DNA of 64,000 nucleotides, taken from the NCBI GenBank assembly GCA_963728125.1, contig CAVSIZ010000001.1:124001-188000 (forward strand). Direction: 5' to 3'. The position numbers and the translations under genes were made by a program. The notes under the pieces are model-generated. The model was not told the DNA's origin, ran no database searches, and saw only the letters and a program-made list of their open reading frames with translations. This document shows positions 16,705 to 24,636 of this stretch, piece after piece. The stretch is from CAWDCV01 sp963728125 (GTDB taxonomy: Bacteria > Actinomycetota > Actinomycetes > CAWDCV01). The first letter of the stretch is position 1. Every line of letters begins with the position of its first letter.

Positions 16705-18237
16705 CTAGCGAGACGTGTAATTGGGTGCCTCGATAGTCATGGCGACGTCGTGCGGGTGGCTCTCGCGCAGGCCGGCCGCCGTGATACGGATAAGCCGCCC
16801 GTGCTCCTGAAGGTACGGGATGGTCGGCGCGCCGGCGTAGCCCATCGCCGCCCGCAGGCCGCCGACGAGCTGATGAGCGACGGCGGACAGCGGACCGCGA
16901 TACGGCACCTGTCCCTCGACGCCCTGCGGCACGAGCTTGTCGTCGGACAGCGCGTCGTCCTGGAAGTAGCGGTCGCGGGAGTATGCGCGGCCGCCGGCCT
17001 TGCCGCGCGCCTGCATGGCGCTCAGCGAGCCCATGCCGCGATAGGCCTTGAACTGCTTGCCGTTGACGAAGATGAGGTCGCCGGGCGACTCCTCGCAGCC
17101 GGCAAGCAGCGAGCCCAGCATGACGGTGTCGGCACCGGCGACGATGGCCTTGGCGATGTCGCCGGAGTACTGCAGCCCGCCGTCCCCGATCACCGGCACG
17201 CCGGCGGCGTGGGCCACCTGTGCGCACTCGTGGATCGCCGTCACCTGGGGGACGCCGACACCGGCAACGACACGCGTCGTACAGATGGAGCCCGGCCCGA
17301 CGCCGACCTTGATGCCGTCGGCACCTGCGTCGACGAGCGCCTGTGCGCCCTCGCGGGTGGCGACGTTACCGCCGACGACGTCGACGTTCGCGTTGGCCTT
17401 GATGCGGGAGACGGTGTCGAGCACGGCCTGAGAATGGCCGTGCGCGGTGTCGACGACGACGACGTCGACACCGGCGTCGACGAGCGTCATCGCTCGCTTG
17501 AACCCGTCATCGCCCACGCCGACCGCAGCGCCGACGACGAGCCGGCCGCCCGCGTCCTTGGTCGCGTGGGGGAACTGTTCGCTCTTGACGAAGTCCTTGA
17601 CGGTGATCAGTCCGGTCAGCCGGCCGCCGGAATCGACGAGCGGCAGCTTCTCTACCTTGTGCTTACGCAGCAGCGCCATCGCCTCGTCGCCGCGGACGTC
17701 CTCCGGCGCCGTCACGAGCGGCATCTGCGTCATGACCTCGCCGACGCTTCGCCCAGGGTCGGTCTCGAAGCGCAGGTCACGGTTGGTCACGATCCCGAGC
17801 AGCACGCCGGACGCGTCGGTGACGGGAACACCGCTGATGCGGTAGCGGGCGCACAGAGCATCGGCCTCGGCCAGCGTGGCCTCCGGGCCGATCGTGATCG
17901 GCTGGGTCACCATGCCCGCTTCGGACCGCTTGACGACGTCGACCTGCTGCGCCTGGTCGTCGACGGACAGGTTGCGGTGCAGGACTCCGACCCCACCCTG
18001 GCGCGCCATCGCGATGGCCATCCGCGCCTCGGTCACCGTGTCCATCGCAGACGACAGCAGGGGAACCCGCAGCGTGATGGTGCGGGACATCCGGCTGGAG
18101 GTGTCTGCATCGGCCGGGTCGATGTCGGAGGCTGCCGGCAGGAGCAGGACATCGTCGAACGTCAAACCGAGCATCGAGAACTTGGCCGGCATGGTGGGCG
18201 CGGCAGGCCCGAAGGTCTCGTCGTCGAGGGCATGCAT
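16705..18237 (-). CDS. guaB: IMP dehydrogenase
   Basis: About 510 residues; oxidises IMP to XMP with NAD+, the committed step to GMP. It shows LTFDDVLLLPAASD, PLLSSAMDTVTEARMA, two CBS domains (about residues 100-215), VDVVVVDTAHGHS, the catalytic loop GVGPGSICTTRVVAGVGVPQ with the active-site Cys, GDGGLQYSGDIAKAI, and the flap region FVNGKQFKAYRGMGSLSAM then DRYFQDD. I take ATG 18237 as start; an in-frame GTG at 18252 and an internal ATG (MPAKFSMLG) are alternatives. guaB3 follows after 12 bp and rsdA ends 24 bp upstream. Confidence 0.95.
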   Translation of the reverse strand: MHALDDETFGPAAPTMPAKFSMLGLTFDDVLLLPAASDIDPADADTSSRMSRTITLRVPLLSSAMDTVTEARMAIAMARQGGVGVLHRNLSVDDQAQQVDVVKRSEAGMVTQPITIGPEATLAEADALCARYRISGVPVTDASGVLLGIVTNRDLRFETDPGRSVGEVMTQMPLVTAPEDVRGDEAMALLRKHKVEKLPLVDSGGRLTGLITVKDFVKSEQFPHATKDAGGRLVVGAAVGVGDDGFKRAMTLVDAGVDVVVVDTAHGHSQAVLDTVSRIKANANVDVVGGNVATREGAQALVDAGADGIKVGVGPGSICTTRVVAGVGVPQVTAIHECAQVAHAAGVPVIGDGGLQYSGDIAKAIVAGADTVMLGSLLAGCEESPGDLIFVNGKQFKAYRGMGSLSAMQARGKAGGRAYSRDRYFQDDALSDDKLVPQGVEGQVPYRGPLSAVAHQLVGGLRAAMGYAGAPTIPYLQEHGRLIRITAAGLRESHPHDVAMTIEAPNYTSR

Positions 18238-18261
18238 GACGCGTCTCGGCACCTTCCGCGG

Positions 18262-19164
18262 TCAGCTCAGGGAGCCTCCATCGTATCCAGCACCTAACGG
18301 CGGACCGGGGGACGCGCGGCCGCGGCCTTGGCCTTGGCCTTGGCCATTGCCTGGCGCCGACGACGTCGGCGTCGGCTCCGCCGTCGGGGTCGGCGTAGGA
18401 GATTCCGACGCGCTCGGGGTCGGCGTCGGCGTGCCGCTGCCGTTGTCGGTCGGCGTCGCCGACGGCGAGGGGTTGGCGGTCGCGCTCCCGGGAGTTGTGC
18501 CTTGCTGCTCGGCAAGCTCCAGTCGTTCCTCGAGATCCTCGATGACGACGAGCGTGTTCACTTGCTCCGGGCCAGGATCCAGGGTCTCGGCCTGCTCGCG
18601 GGCGTCGGTGAGTTTGCGCCGCGCCTCGTCGAGATGGCCGTCCTTGATGGCGGTACGGACACTCGCCAGTTCGCGCGGCGTCACGCTGGTGACGTCCGCT
18701 GCCCCGTCCTGGTCGGTAGCAGGCGCGAAGCCCGACACCACTGCTCGCAGCGGCGTGAGCGGGCTGCCCGTGACCGCTGCCGCGACGCCGCCGACGGAGA
18801 GCACGACGCCGGCGACCGCTGCCGCCGAGATCGCCGCCGCGGAGCGTGGCGCGAAGCGGCCACCTCGAGCCGGGCGAGCGTGCCGGCGCCGGTGCGGAAT
18901 CGGGTCGGCAGCGGGCCGTTCGGTCGCTGGCGTTACCGGCACCTCGACCGGCACCGGGATCGGCGGGCCGGTTCTTTCGTCGGCGTACGTTGCCGCGTCG
19001 GACTGCCACGCCGTCAGCAGCCGGGTGACGTCGTCGTCGGGCAGGGCGGCGAACGCGGGCTCGCGCGAGGCGCCGATCGCGTCGAGGAGCGCGTCGTCGC
19101 GCAGGACCTCGGCGAGATCGGCGTCGGGATTGGTCTCGATTCGCTCGTCGCGCGGCTCGCTCAT
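18262..19164 (-). CDS. rsdA: anti-sigma-D factor RsdA-like membrane protein
   Basis: A 300-residue protein. The first ~56 residues include DLAEVLRDDALLDAIG, the pattern of the RsdA sigma-D-binding domain. One transmembrane helix lies at about 109-131 (ISAAAVAGVVLSVGGVAAAV). A predicted extracytoplasmic part follows, with a charged helical segment (residues ~165-225, coiled-coil-like) and then a Pro/Thr/Ser-rich low-complexity tail ending in GQGQGQGRGRAS. Its ATG overlaps the sigD stop by four bases, the usual sigma/anti-sigma coupling. The long PTPTP tail resembles a cell-wall-spanning linker; this is inference. Confidence 0.82.
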   Translation of the reverse strand: MSEPRDERIETNPDADLAEVLRDDALLDAIGASREPAFAALPDDDVTRLLTAWQSDAATYADERTGPPIPVPVEVPVTPATERPAADPIPHRRRHARPARGGRFAPRSAAAISAAAVAGVVLSVGGVAAAVTGSPLTPLRAVVSGFAPATDQDGAADVTSVTPRELASVRTAIKDGHLDEARRKLTDAREQAETLDPGPEQVNTLVVIEDLEERLELAEQQGTTPGSATANPSPSATPTDNGSGTPTPTPSASESPTPTPTAEPTPTSSAPGNGQGQGQGRGRASPGPPLGAGYDGGSLS

Positions 19165-19796
19165 GCGCCGTCCTCGTCGCGCCGAGCCGCCGCTAGTGCA
19201 CGGAGCTTGGTCAGCGCGCGGTGCTGCGCGACGCGTACGGCTCCCGGGCTCATGCCGAGCGCGCGACCGGTTTCCTCGGCGGACATGCCGAGCGCTACGC
19301 GCAAGGTGATCAGCTCGCGCTGTTGCGCCGGCAGCTCGGCGAGCAGCTCGCGGGCTCGCTGGGCGTCGTCGGCCTGGGCAAGCGCGGCCGCAGGCTCGGG
19401 CTCGGGGCTCGGCCCGTCGGGCACGTCAGCGACAGGGACAGGCGACCGGGCGGCGTTGCGCTGGGCATCGGCAACCTTGTGGGACGCGATCCCGTAGACG
19501 AACGCCTCGAACGGCTTGCCCTCGTCGCGATAGCGCGGCAACGCGGACAGCACGGCGAGACAGACCTCCTGCGCCGCATCGTCGGCGGCCTGGTCGGCGC
19601 CGGGCATCCATCCAAGGCGGGCCCGGCAGTAGCGGTACACGATCTGGCGGACGCGGAGGAGCAGCGACTCCAGGGCCCTGACGTCCCCCTGGATCGCCAG
19701 GGACACCAGAGCGCGAAGCTCACCCGCGTCCGCCGACCTGTCCATCGTCGGCAAGGCGTCTGGCGTTACGGTGTGCAGCCGCGCCTCGTCCGACAT
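19161..19796 (-). CDS. sigD: ECF-type RNA polymerase sigma factor SigD
   Basis: A 211-residue ECF sigma factor. Region 2 contains DVRALESLLLRVRQIVYRYCRARLG, DDAAQEVCLAVLSALPRYRDEGKPFEAFVYGIASHKVADAQR. Region 4 has LPAQQRELITLRVALGMSAEETGRALGMSPGAVRVAQHRALTKLR, the typical HTH. Start ATG 19796 (MSDEAR) is chosen over an upstream in-frame start at 19922 that would add 42 residues of Arg/Gly-rich sequence overlapping repeat copy A. The order sigD-rsdA-guaB-guaB3 matches mycobacteria, where SigD acts in stationary phase. Confidence 0.92.
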   Translation of the reverse strand: MSDEARLHTVTPDALPTMDRSADAGELRALVSLAIQGDVRALESLLLRVRQIVYRYCRARLGWMPGADQAADDAAQEVCLAVLSALPRYRDEGKPFEAFVYGIASHKVADAQRNAARSPVPVADVPDGPSPEPEPAAALAQADDAQRARELLAELPAQQRELITLRVALGMSAEETGRALGMSPGAVRVAQHRALTKLRALAAARRDEDGA

Positions 19797-19917
19797 GAGG
19801 GTCACCGTGCCCCTGCGGTCGACGGCTGGACGGGGACGGTCACCCGGACATTGTGGCGGAACTTCACCGCGCTCCTGACCACGACCCCCCGCCGCCCGCC
19901 CCCCGCGACCCCCTTTC

Positions 19918-19995
19918 CGCAACGATCATGGAGTAATCCACCCGACCCGCCGTCCTGCGCCGGCGTGTCGTCGACATGTGCCCATGATCGTTTCG
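19918..19995 (+). repeat. palindromic repeat family 1, copy A (solo)
   Basis: A 78-bp element with complementary ends: CGCAACGATCATGG (19918-19931) and CCATGATCGTTTCG (19982-19995), 13 of 14 positions paired. An off-centre conserved box GGCGTGTCG lies at 19962-19970, close to the right arm. Between the left arm and the box it shares GAGTAATCCACCCGA with copy D at 60850. It lies in the gap between sigD (start 19796) and the MerR-type gene (stop 20038), where no gene is seen. Confidence 0.85.
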
Positions 19996-20037
19996 AGGAT
20001 GGGGGCGCGTCGTCGGGTGAGGCGATTAGGCGAGGCG

Positions 20038-21075
20038 CTAGGCGAGGACGGTCTCGCTCAGGCGCTCGACGGCGGCCGCGAGATCGTCGACGTAGGTGAC
20101 GCCGTCCGGGAGTTCGGTACTGCGCCACCCGGGGCCGCCGAGCACGATGCGGGTCGCCGGCCGCAGCGCCGGCAGCCGCTCGAACAGCCGACGATCTCCG
20201 TACCCGGGCATCTGCGCCCAGAGGAACACCGCGACGGGGCCCGTCCGGCGCACTGCAGCCGCGAGGGCATCGGCCGGCACCCGGGCGCCGAGGATGCGCG
20301 TCGCAATGCGCCGCTCGGCGAGCGCTGCCGCCAGCGCGTGCAGCGGCAAGCTGTGCTGGTCTTCCGCGACGCACGCGAGCAGGATCGGGCTCGCGTTGAC
20401 GGGAGCGCCACGCATGCGCACCGTACGAAGCGACGCCATGACGGACTCGGCAAGCAGGTGCTCGACATCGATTCCGGTGCCCGTCGCCGCCCAGCGCAGG
20501 CCGACTCCGATGAGTACGGGGCTGACGACATCAGCCCAGGAGTGCACGACGCCGCGCTGTGCAAGCGCCGCGCTGACGATCTCGGCGGCGGCAGCGGAAT
20601 CGAGCGCCAGCGCTGCACGGGCCAGCCCGCGGGCGGCAGGTCCGGCACCCGGAAGCGGGAGCTGGCTCGGCCCAGCCGGCAGGGGCTCCGTCACCACCCG
20701 GACGAGGGGAGACACCTCCTCGGCCGGCGCCGGTGAGGAGGCCTCGGGAACGCTTGCCGTCGACACGGTCGCGAGATGCCCGATCGCGGTGACGTCGGTT
20801 GCCAGCGCAATGCGGGCCGCATCGGCCGGGGTCACCCCGTCGAGCGTGAGCCGGCGCATCACGCCGAGCCGCGCCACATCCACGGCGTCGTACCGGCGAT
20901 GCTGGCCGGCCGTGTGGGCGCTCGGCCCGAGGCCGTACCGGCGATCCCAGGTCCGCAACGTCGCCGGCGCCACGCCCAGCCGCCGAGCGACGGCTGCAAC
21001 GGTGAGCGCTGGCCCCTCGCTCACAGCTGCCTCCCCCTGCCCGTTGCCCATGCGAGGCCAGGACGGCGACGTCAT
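20038..21075 (-). CDS. MerR-family regulator with a B12-binding-like C-terminal domain
   Basis: A 345-residue regulator. The N-terminus is a MerR HTH: LTVAAVARRLGVAPATLRTWDRRYGLGPS, then GQHRRYDAVDVARLGVMRRLTLDG. After a Pro/Ala linker come a helical domain (VEHLLAESVMASLRTV, with the Glu-His of the CarH/LitR cap domain) and a Rossmann-like B12-binding domain with EDQHSLPLHALAAAL, which keeps the His that in CarH ligates cobalt. A light- or cobalamin-dependent repressor of the CarH/LitR group is therefore the best guess; the usual DxHxxG spacing is altered, so cofactor binding is not assured. Starts at ATG 21075; the strong inverted repeat upstream (21151-21177) is a candidate operator. Confidence 0.83.
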   Translation of the reverse strand: MTSPSWPRMGNGQGEAAVSEGPALTVAAVARRLGVAPATLRTWDRRYGLGPSAHTAGQHRRYDAVDVARLGVMRRLTLDGVTPADAARIALATDVTAIGHLATVSTASVPEASSPAPAEEVSPLVRVVTEPLPAGPSQLPLPGAGPAARGLARAALALDSAAAAEIVSAALAQRGVVHSWADVVSPVLIGVGLRWAATGTGIDVEHLLAESVMASLRTVRMRGAPVNASPILLACVAEDQHSLPLHALAAALAERRIATRILGARVPADALAAAVRRTGPVAVFLWAQMPGYGDRRLFERLPALRPATRIVLGGPGWRSTELPDGVTYVDDLAAAVERLSETVLA

Positions 21076-21150
21076 GGCCTGATTGTCGAGGCGGCGCCAA
21101 CCCGCTGCCACCCGGCACCTCGCGGGGCGGCGCCGCAAACCGAGTCAAGA

Positions 21151-21177
21151 ATTGTTCAGACTAGATGTTTGAACAAT
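21151..21177. promoter_or_regulatory. perfect inverted repeat, candidate operator between merR-like gene and whiB3
   Basis: Arms ATTGTTCA (21151-21158) and TGAACAAT (21170-21177) are perfect complements separated by 11 bases. The repeat lies 76 bp upstream of the minus-strand MerR/B12 gene and 58 bp upstream of whiB3. MerR/CarH-type proteins bind AT-rich TTGT-type inverted repeats, so autoregulation and control of whiB3 are plausible inferences. It is unusually AT-rich for this sequence. Confidence 0.6.
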
Positions 21178-21196
21178 CTTTGGCGCGATATACAGT
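21169..21196 (+). promoter_or_regulatory. predicted whiB3 promoter overlapping the inverted repeat
   Basis: A -35-like TTGAAC (21169-21174) and a -10-like TACAGT (21191-21196) are separated by 16 bases. An alternative -10, TATACA at 21189, would give a spacer of 14. The -35 overlaps the right arm of the operator candidate, so a bound regulator would block it. The whiB3 start lies 38 bp further on, with AGGAG at 21225 as ribosome binding site. Confidence 0.45.
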
Positions 21197-21234
21197 CAGG
21201 TGACAGCATCACCGATTGGCCTTCAGGAGTCGCC

Positions 21235-21543
21235 GTGGCCGAGATCAGCAGGCTTCCGGGGCCCAACGCGGAGCTGTGGGAGTGGCAACTGCGCGGCGCC
21301 TGCCGGACCGTCAGCTCTGACCTGTTCTTCCATCCCGAGGGCGAACGTGGCCCGTCGCGCCGCAATCGAGAGCTCGCCGCCAAGCAGGTGTGCGCCGGCT
21401 GTCCGGTGCTCGTCCAGTGCCGTGCGCACGCGCTCGCCGTACGCGAGCCGTACGGCGTCTGGGGTGGCATGTCGGAGGACGAGCGTGAGGTGGAGTACGT
21501 GCTGCACAAGCAGCGGCTCGCTCACCTCAGCGAGGCGAGCTAG
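21235..21543 (+). CDS. whiB3: WhiB-family iron-sulfur transcriptional regulator, WhiB3-like
   Basis: A 102-residue redox-sensing regulator. The four cluster-binding cysteines are Cys23, Cys53, Cys56 and Cys62 (C-x29-C-x2-C-x5-C). They are followed by the conserved turn EPYGVWGGMSEDER (GVWGG at 74-78) and a basic C-terminal stretch. The segment LPGPNAELWEWQLRGACR then FFHPEGERG matches WhiB3 of M. tuberculosis from memory, and the neighbours (sigD upstream, groEL1 downstream) are the same. Start GTG 21235 is set by AGGAG five bases upstream. WhiB3 binds sigma factor region 4 and senses redox state. Confidence 0.92.
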   Translation: MAEISRLPGPNAELWEWQLRGACRTVSSDLFFHPEGERGPSRRNRELAAKQVCAGCPVLVQCRAHALAVREPYGVWGGMSEDEREVEYVLHKQRLAHLSEAS

Positions 21544-21573
21544 CTCCCGTACCACTGGCGATACTCGACGAAT

Positions 21574-21611
21574 GAGGGCGATACGCGCTCTACAACACGC
21601 GTATCGCCCTC
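21574..21611. terminator. strong hairpin between convergent whiB3 and groEL
   Basis: Arms GAGGGCGATACGCG (21574-21587) and CGCGTATCGCCCTC (21598-21611) form a perfect 14-bp stem with a 10-base loop. The genes converge here (whiB3 stop 21543, groEL stop 21652), so this is very likely a bidirectional terminator. Confidence 0.85.
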
Positions 21612-21635
21612 AATGATCACGTACACGTGATCATT
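21612..21635. repeat. 24-bp palindrome abutting the terminator
   Basis: AATGATCACGT (21612-21622) and ACGTGATCATT (21625-21635) are perfect complements with only two bases between them. The palindrome directly adjoins the preceding 14-bp stem. It could be a second hairpin of the same terminator, serving groEL, or a protein-binding site. Confidence 0.7.
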
Positions 21636-21651
21636 TGGACCCTGCCGTGGG

Positions 21652-23286
21652 TCAGTGGACGTGGCCGCCGGGGCCGTGCGAATGCCCGTGACCGTGTCCA
21701 TTGGACGACACCGGCTCGGCCGGCTTCTCGACGACCAGCGTCTCGGTCGTGAGCAGCATGCCGGCGATCGAGGCCGCGTTGGCCAGCGCCGATCGGGTGA
21801 CCTTGACCGGGTCGATGACACCGTCGGCGAGCAGGTCGGCGTAATCGCCCACTGCCGCGTCGAAGCCGCGACCCGGTTGCGACTGCACCTTGTTGACGAC
21901 GACGTACCCCTCGAACCCGGCGTTCTCGGCGATCCACCGCAGCGGCTCCACCGCGGCCTTGCGGACGATCGCCACGCCGGTCGCCTCGTCTCCGGTCAGG
22001 CCGAGGTTGCCGTCGAGGACCGATACCGCGTGCAGCAGCGCGCTGCCGCCACCGGCGACGATGCCCTCCTCCACCGCGGCGCGGGTTGCCGAGATTGCGT
22101 CCTCGAGCCGATGCTTGCGCTCCTTGAGCTCGACCTCGGTGGCTGCGCCGACGCTGATGACGCAGACGCCACCTGACAGCTTCGCCAGCCGCTCCTGCAG
22201 CTTCTCGCGGTCCCAGTCGGAATCCGTACGGTCGATCTCGCCGCGGATCTCGCGAATCCGCTCGGCCACGGCCTCGGCCGAGCCGCCGCCGTCGACCACG
22301 GTGGTCGTGTCGTTGGTGACGACCACGCGGCGAGCAGACCCCAGCACCTCGAGACCCACCGAGTCGAGCTTCAACCCGACCTCGGGAGCCACGACCTGGG
22401 CACCGGTCTGGATCGCCATGTCTTGCAACATCGCCTTGCGCCGGTCGCCGAAGCCCGGTGCCTTAACGGCCACCGAGACGAACAGCCCGCGGATCTTGTT
22501 GACGACGAGCGTCGACAGCGCCTCGCCCTCGACGTCCTCCGCCACGATCAGCAGCGACTTGCCACTCTGGACGATCTTCTCCAGGAGCGGCAGCAGGTCG
22601 GCGACAGCCGCGATCTTGCCCTGGTGGATCAGCACCAGCGCGTCGGTGAGGACAGCCTCCATCCGCTCCGCGTCGGTGATCATGTACGGCGAGATGTAGC
22701 CCTTGTCGAACTGCAAGCCCTCAGTGAACTCGAGCTCGACACCCATGGTCTGGGCCTCTTCGACGGTGATGACACCGTCCTTGCCGACCTTGTCGAACGC
22801 CTCCGCGATGGTCTCGCCGACCTCGGTGTCCTGCGCGGAGATGGCCGCAACATGGGCAATGTCGTCGCGGGTCTCGACATCGCGGGCAACCTCGGCCAGC
22901 CGCTTGACGACGGCCTCGACCGCCGCGTCGATCCCCTTCTTCAGCGCCATCGGCTGCGCGCCGGCTGCGACATTGCGCAGGCCCTCGTGCACCATCGCCT
23001 GGGCGAGCACGGTGGCGGTCGTCGTACCGTCGCCGGCGACGTCGTTGGTCTTGGTGGCGACCTCCTTGGCCAGCTGCGCGCCAAGGTTCTCGTACGGGTC
23101 CTCGAGCTCCACCTCACGAGCAATGGTCACGCCGTCGTTGGTGATCGTCGGCGCGCCGAACTTCTTGTCGATGACGACGTTGCGACCGCGTGGGCCGAGC
23201 GTCACCTTCACGGTGTTCGCGAGCTTGTCGACGCCGCGCTCCAGCGAGCGGCGCGCATCCTCCTCGAACTCCAGGATCTTCGCCAT
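21652..23286 (-). CDS. groEL: chaperonin GroEL with His-rich tail (GroEL1 type)
   Basis: A 544-residue 60-kDa chaperonin subunit that folds proteins in the cytosol together with GroES. It has the usual start KILEFEEDARRSLERGVDKLANTVKVTLGPRGRN, the ATP-binding VAGDGTTTATVLAQAMV, and VEEGIVAGGGSALLHA near residue 405. Instead of a GGM-repeat tail it ends in a His-rich tail, GHGHGHSHGPGGHVH, the mark of actinobacterial GroEL1. In those species a second groEL usually exists elsewhere. It lies 118 bp downstream of groES in the same transcription unit, under CIRCE control. Confidence 0.97.
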   Translation of the reverse strand: MAKILEFEEDARRSLERGVDKLANTVKVTLGPRGRNVVIDKKFGAPTITNDGVTIAREVELEDPYENLGAQLAKEVATKTNDVAGDGTTTATVLAQAMVHEGLRNVAAGAQPMALKKGIDAAVEAVVKRLAEVARDVETRDDIAHVAAISAQDTEVGETIAEAFDKVGKDGVITVEEAQTMGVELEFTEGLQFDKGYISPYMITDAERMEAVLTDALVLIHQGKIAAVADLLPLLEKIVQSGKSLLIVAEDVEGEALSTLVVNKIRGLFVSVAVKAPGFGDRRKAMLQDMAIQTGAQVVAPEVGLKLDSVGLEVLGSARRVVVTNDTTTVVDGGGSAEAVAERIREIRGEIDRTDSDWDREKLQERLAKLSGGVCVISVGAATEVELKERKHRLEDAISATRAAVEEGIVAGGGSALLHAVSVLDGNLGLTGDEATGVAIVRKAAVEPLRWIAENAGFEGYVVVNKVQSQPGRGFDAAVGDYADLLADGVIDPVKVTRSALANAASIAGMLLTTETLVVEKPAEPVSSNGHGHGHSHGPGGHVH

Positions 23287-23404
23287 GCGGCGATTCCTCT
23301 CTCGTTTCTTGTGATGTTTCTTGTGATGTTCGGTGTTCTAGGGACGACGAGAACGCCCCGGGACAGCCGGCGAACCGGACCGCCCGGGGCGCTCGTCGCG
23401 TGGA

Positions 23405-23722
23405 CTAGCGGGTGACGATCGCGAGCACGTCGCGGCCGGAGAGGATGAGGACCTCTTCGCCGGAGTACTTGACCTCGGTACCGCCGTACTTGCTGTAGAG
23501 CACCACGTCGCCCACGCTCACATCGAGCGGGATGCGGTGCTCGCCGTCCTCGTCCCAGCGACCCGGGCCAACAGCCAGGACCTCGCCCTCCTGGGGCTTC
23601 TCCTTGGCGGTGTCGGGGATCACCAGGCCAGACGCGGTGGTCTGCTCGGCGTCCAGCGGCCGGACCACGATCCGGTCGTCGAGGGGCTTGATTGCGATCT
23701 TGATGTCGGTGGTGGCCGTCAC
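23405..23722 (-). CDS. groES: co-chaperonin GroES
   Basis: A 105-residue 10-kDa lid protein of the chaperonin. It shows IKPLDDRIVVRPLDAEQTTASGLVIPDTAKEKPQEGEVLAVGPGR with the mobile loop, and DVVLYSKYGGTEVKYSGEEVLILSGRDVLAIV at the end. It is first in the groES-groEL operon, and its upstream region carries two CIRCE operators and a clear promoter (23818-23891). Start ATG 23722. Confidence 0.97.
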   Translation of the reverse strand: MTATTDIKIAIKPLDDRIVVRPLDAEQTTASGLVIPDTAKEKPQEGEVLAVGPGRWDEDGEHRIPLDVSVGDVVLYSKYGGTEVKYSGEEVLILSGRDVLAIVTR

Positions 23723-23817
23723 GTGCGACCTCCCCCTCCTGTCGTCTGAGGTGCGGGAAATGTCCTGACGACCGCGCCGAATCCGTCGTCGCGGGTGCCG
23801 TACCCAGCCGGTCGTCG

Positions 23818-23844
23818 TTGGCAGCCTCGGTATGAGAGTGCCAA
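23818..23844. promoter_or_regulatory. CIRCE operator 2 (imperfect) for HrcA
   Basis: TTGGCAGCC (23818-23826), a 9-base spacer and GAGTGCCAA (23836-23844): the right half matches the first CIRCE exactly, and the left half matches at 6 of 9 positions. It lies over or just after the predicted groES transcription start. Paired CIRCE sites before groES are known in actinomycetes. Confidence 0.75.
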
Positions 23845-23850
23845 CTCCGA

Positions 23851-23879
23851 AGCCTATGGCGGCATTGGCACTCGGTCAA
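23851..23879 (-). promoter_or_regulatory. groES promoter embedded between the CIRCE sites
   Basis: On the minus strand a -35 TTGACC (complement of 23874-23879) lies in the loop of CIRCE 1. A -10 TAGGCT (complement of 23851-23856) follows after a 17-base spacer. HrcA on CIRCE 1 would cover the -35, and CIRCE 2 would cover the start site, giving tight heat-shock repression. Confidence 0.65.
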
Positions 23880-23891
23880 CCCGAGTGCCAA
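23865..23891. promoter_or_regulatory. CIRCE operator 1 for HrcA
   Basis: TTGGCACTC (23865-23873), nine bases, GAGTGCCAA (23883-23891): a perfect inverted repeat with the diagnostic N9 spacing. Compared with the consensus TTAGCACTC it carries G for A at position 3, with the compensating change in the other arm. HrcA is the established repressor of such sites. It also lies 41 bp upstream of the divergent methyltransferase gene. Confidence 0.92.
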
Positions 23892-23931
23892 CGAAGCCAT
23901 CTCTGGCGCACCGGAATGCAAGGATCGGGCG

Positions 23932-24636
23932 GTGTCCGATCGCGTCGGCCGGCAATCGCAGTACGAAGCCTTTGCCGAGGACTTCGAGAGCCACGCGCGC
24001 GAGAGCTTCTTCAACGCCCACTACGACCGGCCGGCGTGCTTGGCCCTGCTGGGCGATGTCACCGGACGGCGCGTTCTCGATGCGGCCTGCGGTCCCGGCC
24101 TCTACGCCGCCGACCTCGTGGCGCGCGGCGCGCAGGTGACCGGCTTCGACTCGAGCCCGCGCATGATCGAGCTCGCCCGCGAGCGGGTCCCCGGCGGCGA
24201 GTTCCGCGTGCACAACCTCGCCGACCCGCTGGACTGGCTTGGCGACGCCAGCGTGGACGCCGTCCTGTGCGCCCTCGCTCTCGAGTACGTCGACGATCGG
24301 CGACACGCGCTGCGAGAGTTTCGCCGGGTCCTCCGTCCAGCCGGCGCGCTGGTTCTCTCGCGACTGCATCCGACCGGCGACTGGCTGCGCCACGGTGGCA
24401 GCTACTTCGAGGCCCGCATCGTCGAGGAGGTGTGGAGCCGCGGCTGGCACGTCCGGTACTGGATCACGCCTCTCGAGCAGACGTGCGAGGAGCTCTACGA
24501 CGCCGGCTTCCTCATCGAGCGGCTCTGGGAGCCTCGTCCAGCGGCTGCCGCTGCATCGCTCGACGCCGAGGAGTACGCCAAGTTGCAGCGCGAGCCACGC
24601 GGCTTTCTGGCGATCCGTGCGGTGCCCCGGCCGTGA
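23932..24636 (+). CDS. class I SAM-dependent methyltransferase
   Basis: A 234-residue methyltransferase. Motif I is VLDAACGPGLYAADLVARG; motif II ends VTGFDSSPRMIELARERV (the acidic residue binds the ribose); motif IV is DAVLCALALEYVDD, followed by EFRRVLRPAGALVLSRLHPT. The substrate is not readable; the fold is the UbiE/Methyltransf_11 type. Start GTG 23932. Its control region overlaps the CIRCE sites of groES, so heat-shock co-control is possible. It overlaps the next gene by four bases (GTGA). Confidence 0.85.
   Translation: MSDRVGRQSQYEAFAEDFESHARESFFNAHYDRPACLALLGDVTGRRVLDAACGPGLYAADLVARGAQVTGFDSSPRMIELARERVPGGEFRVHNLADPLDWLGDASVDAVLCALALEYVDDRRHALREFRRVLRPAGALVLSRLHPTGDWLRHGGSYFEARIVEEVWSRGWHVRYWITPLEQTCEELYDAGFLIERLWEPRPAAAAASLDAEEYAKLQREPRGFLAIRAVPRP

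Noticed and set aside
16750..18297. A 515-codon plus-strand frame opposite guaB
   Set aside because: It is the antisense of guaB, in a high-GC sequence where antisense frames stay open. Its composition (Arg/His/Asp-rich) has no family pattern.
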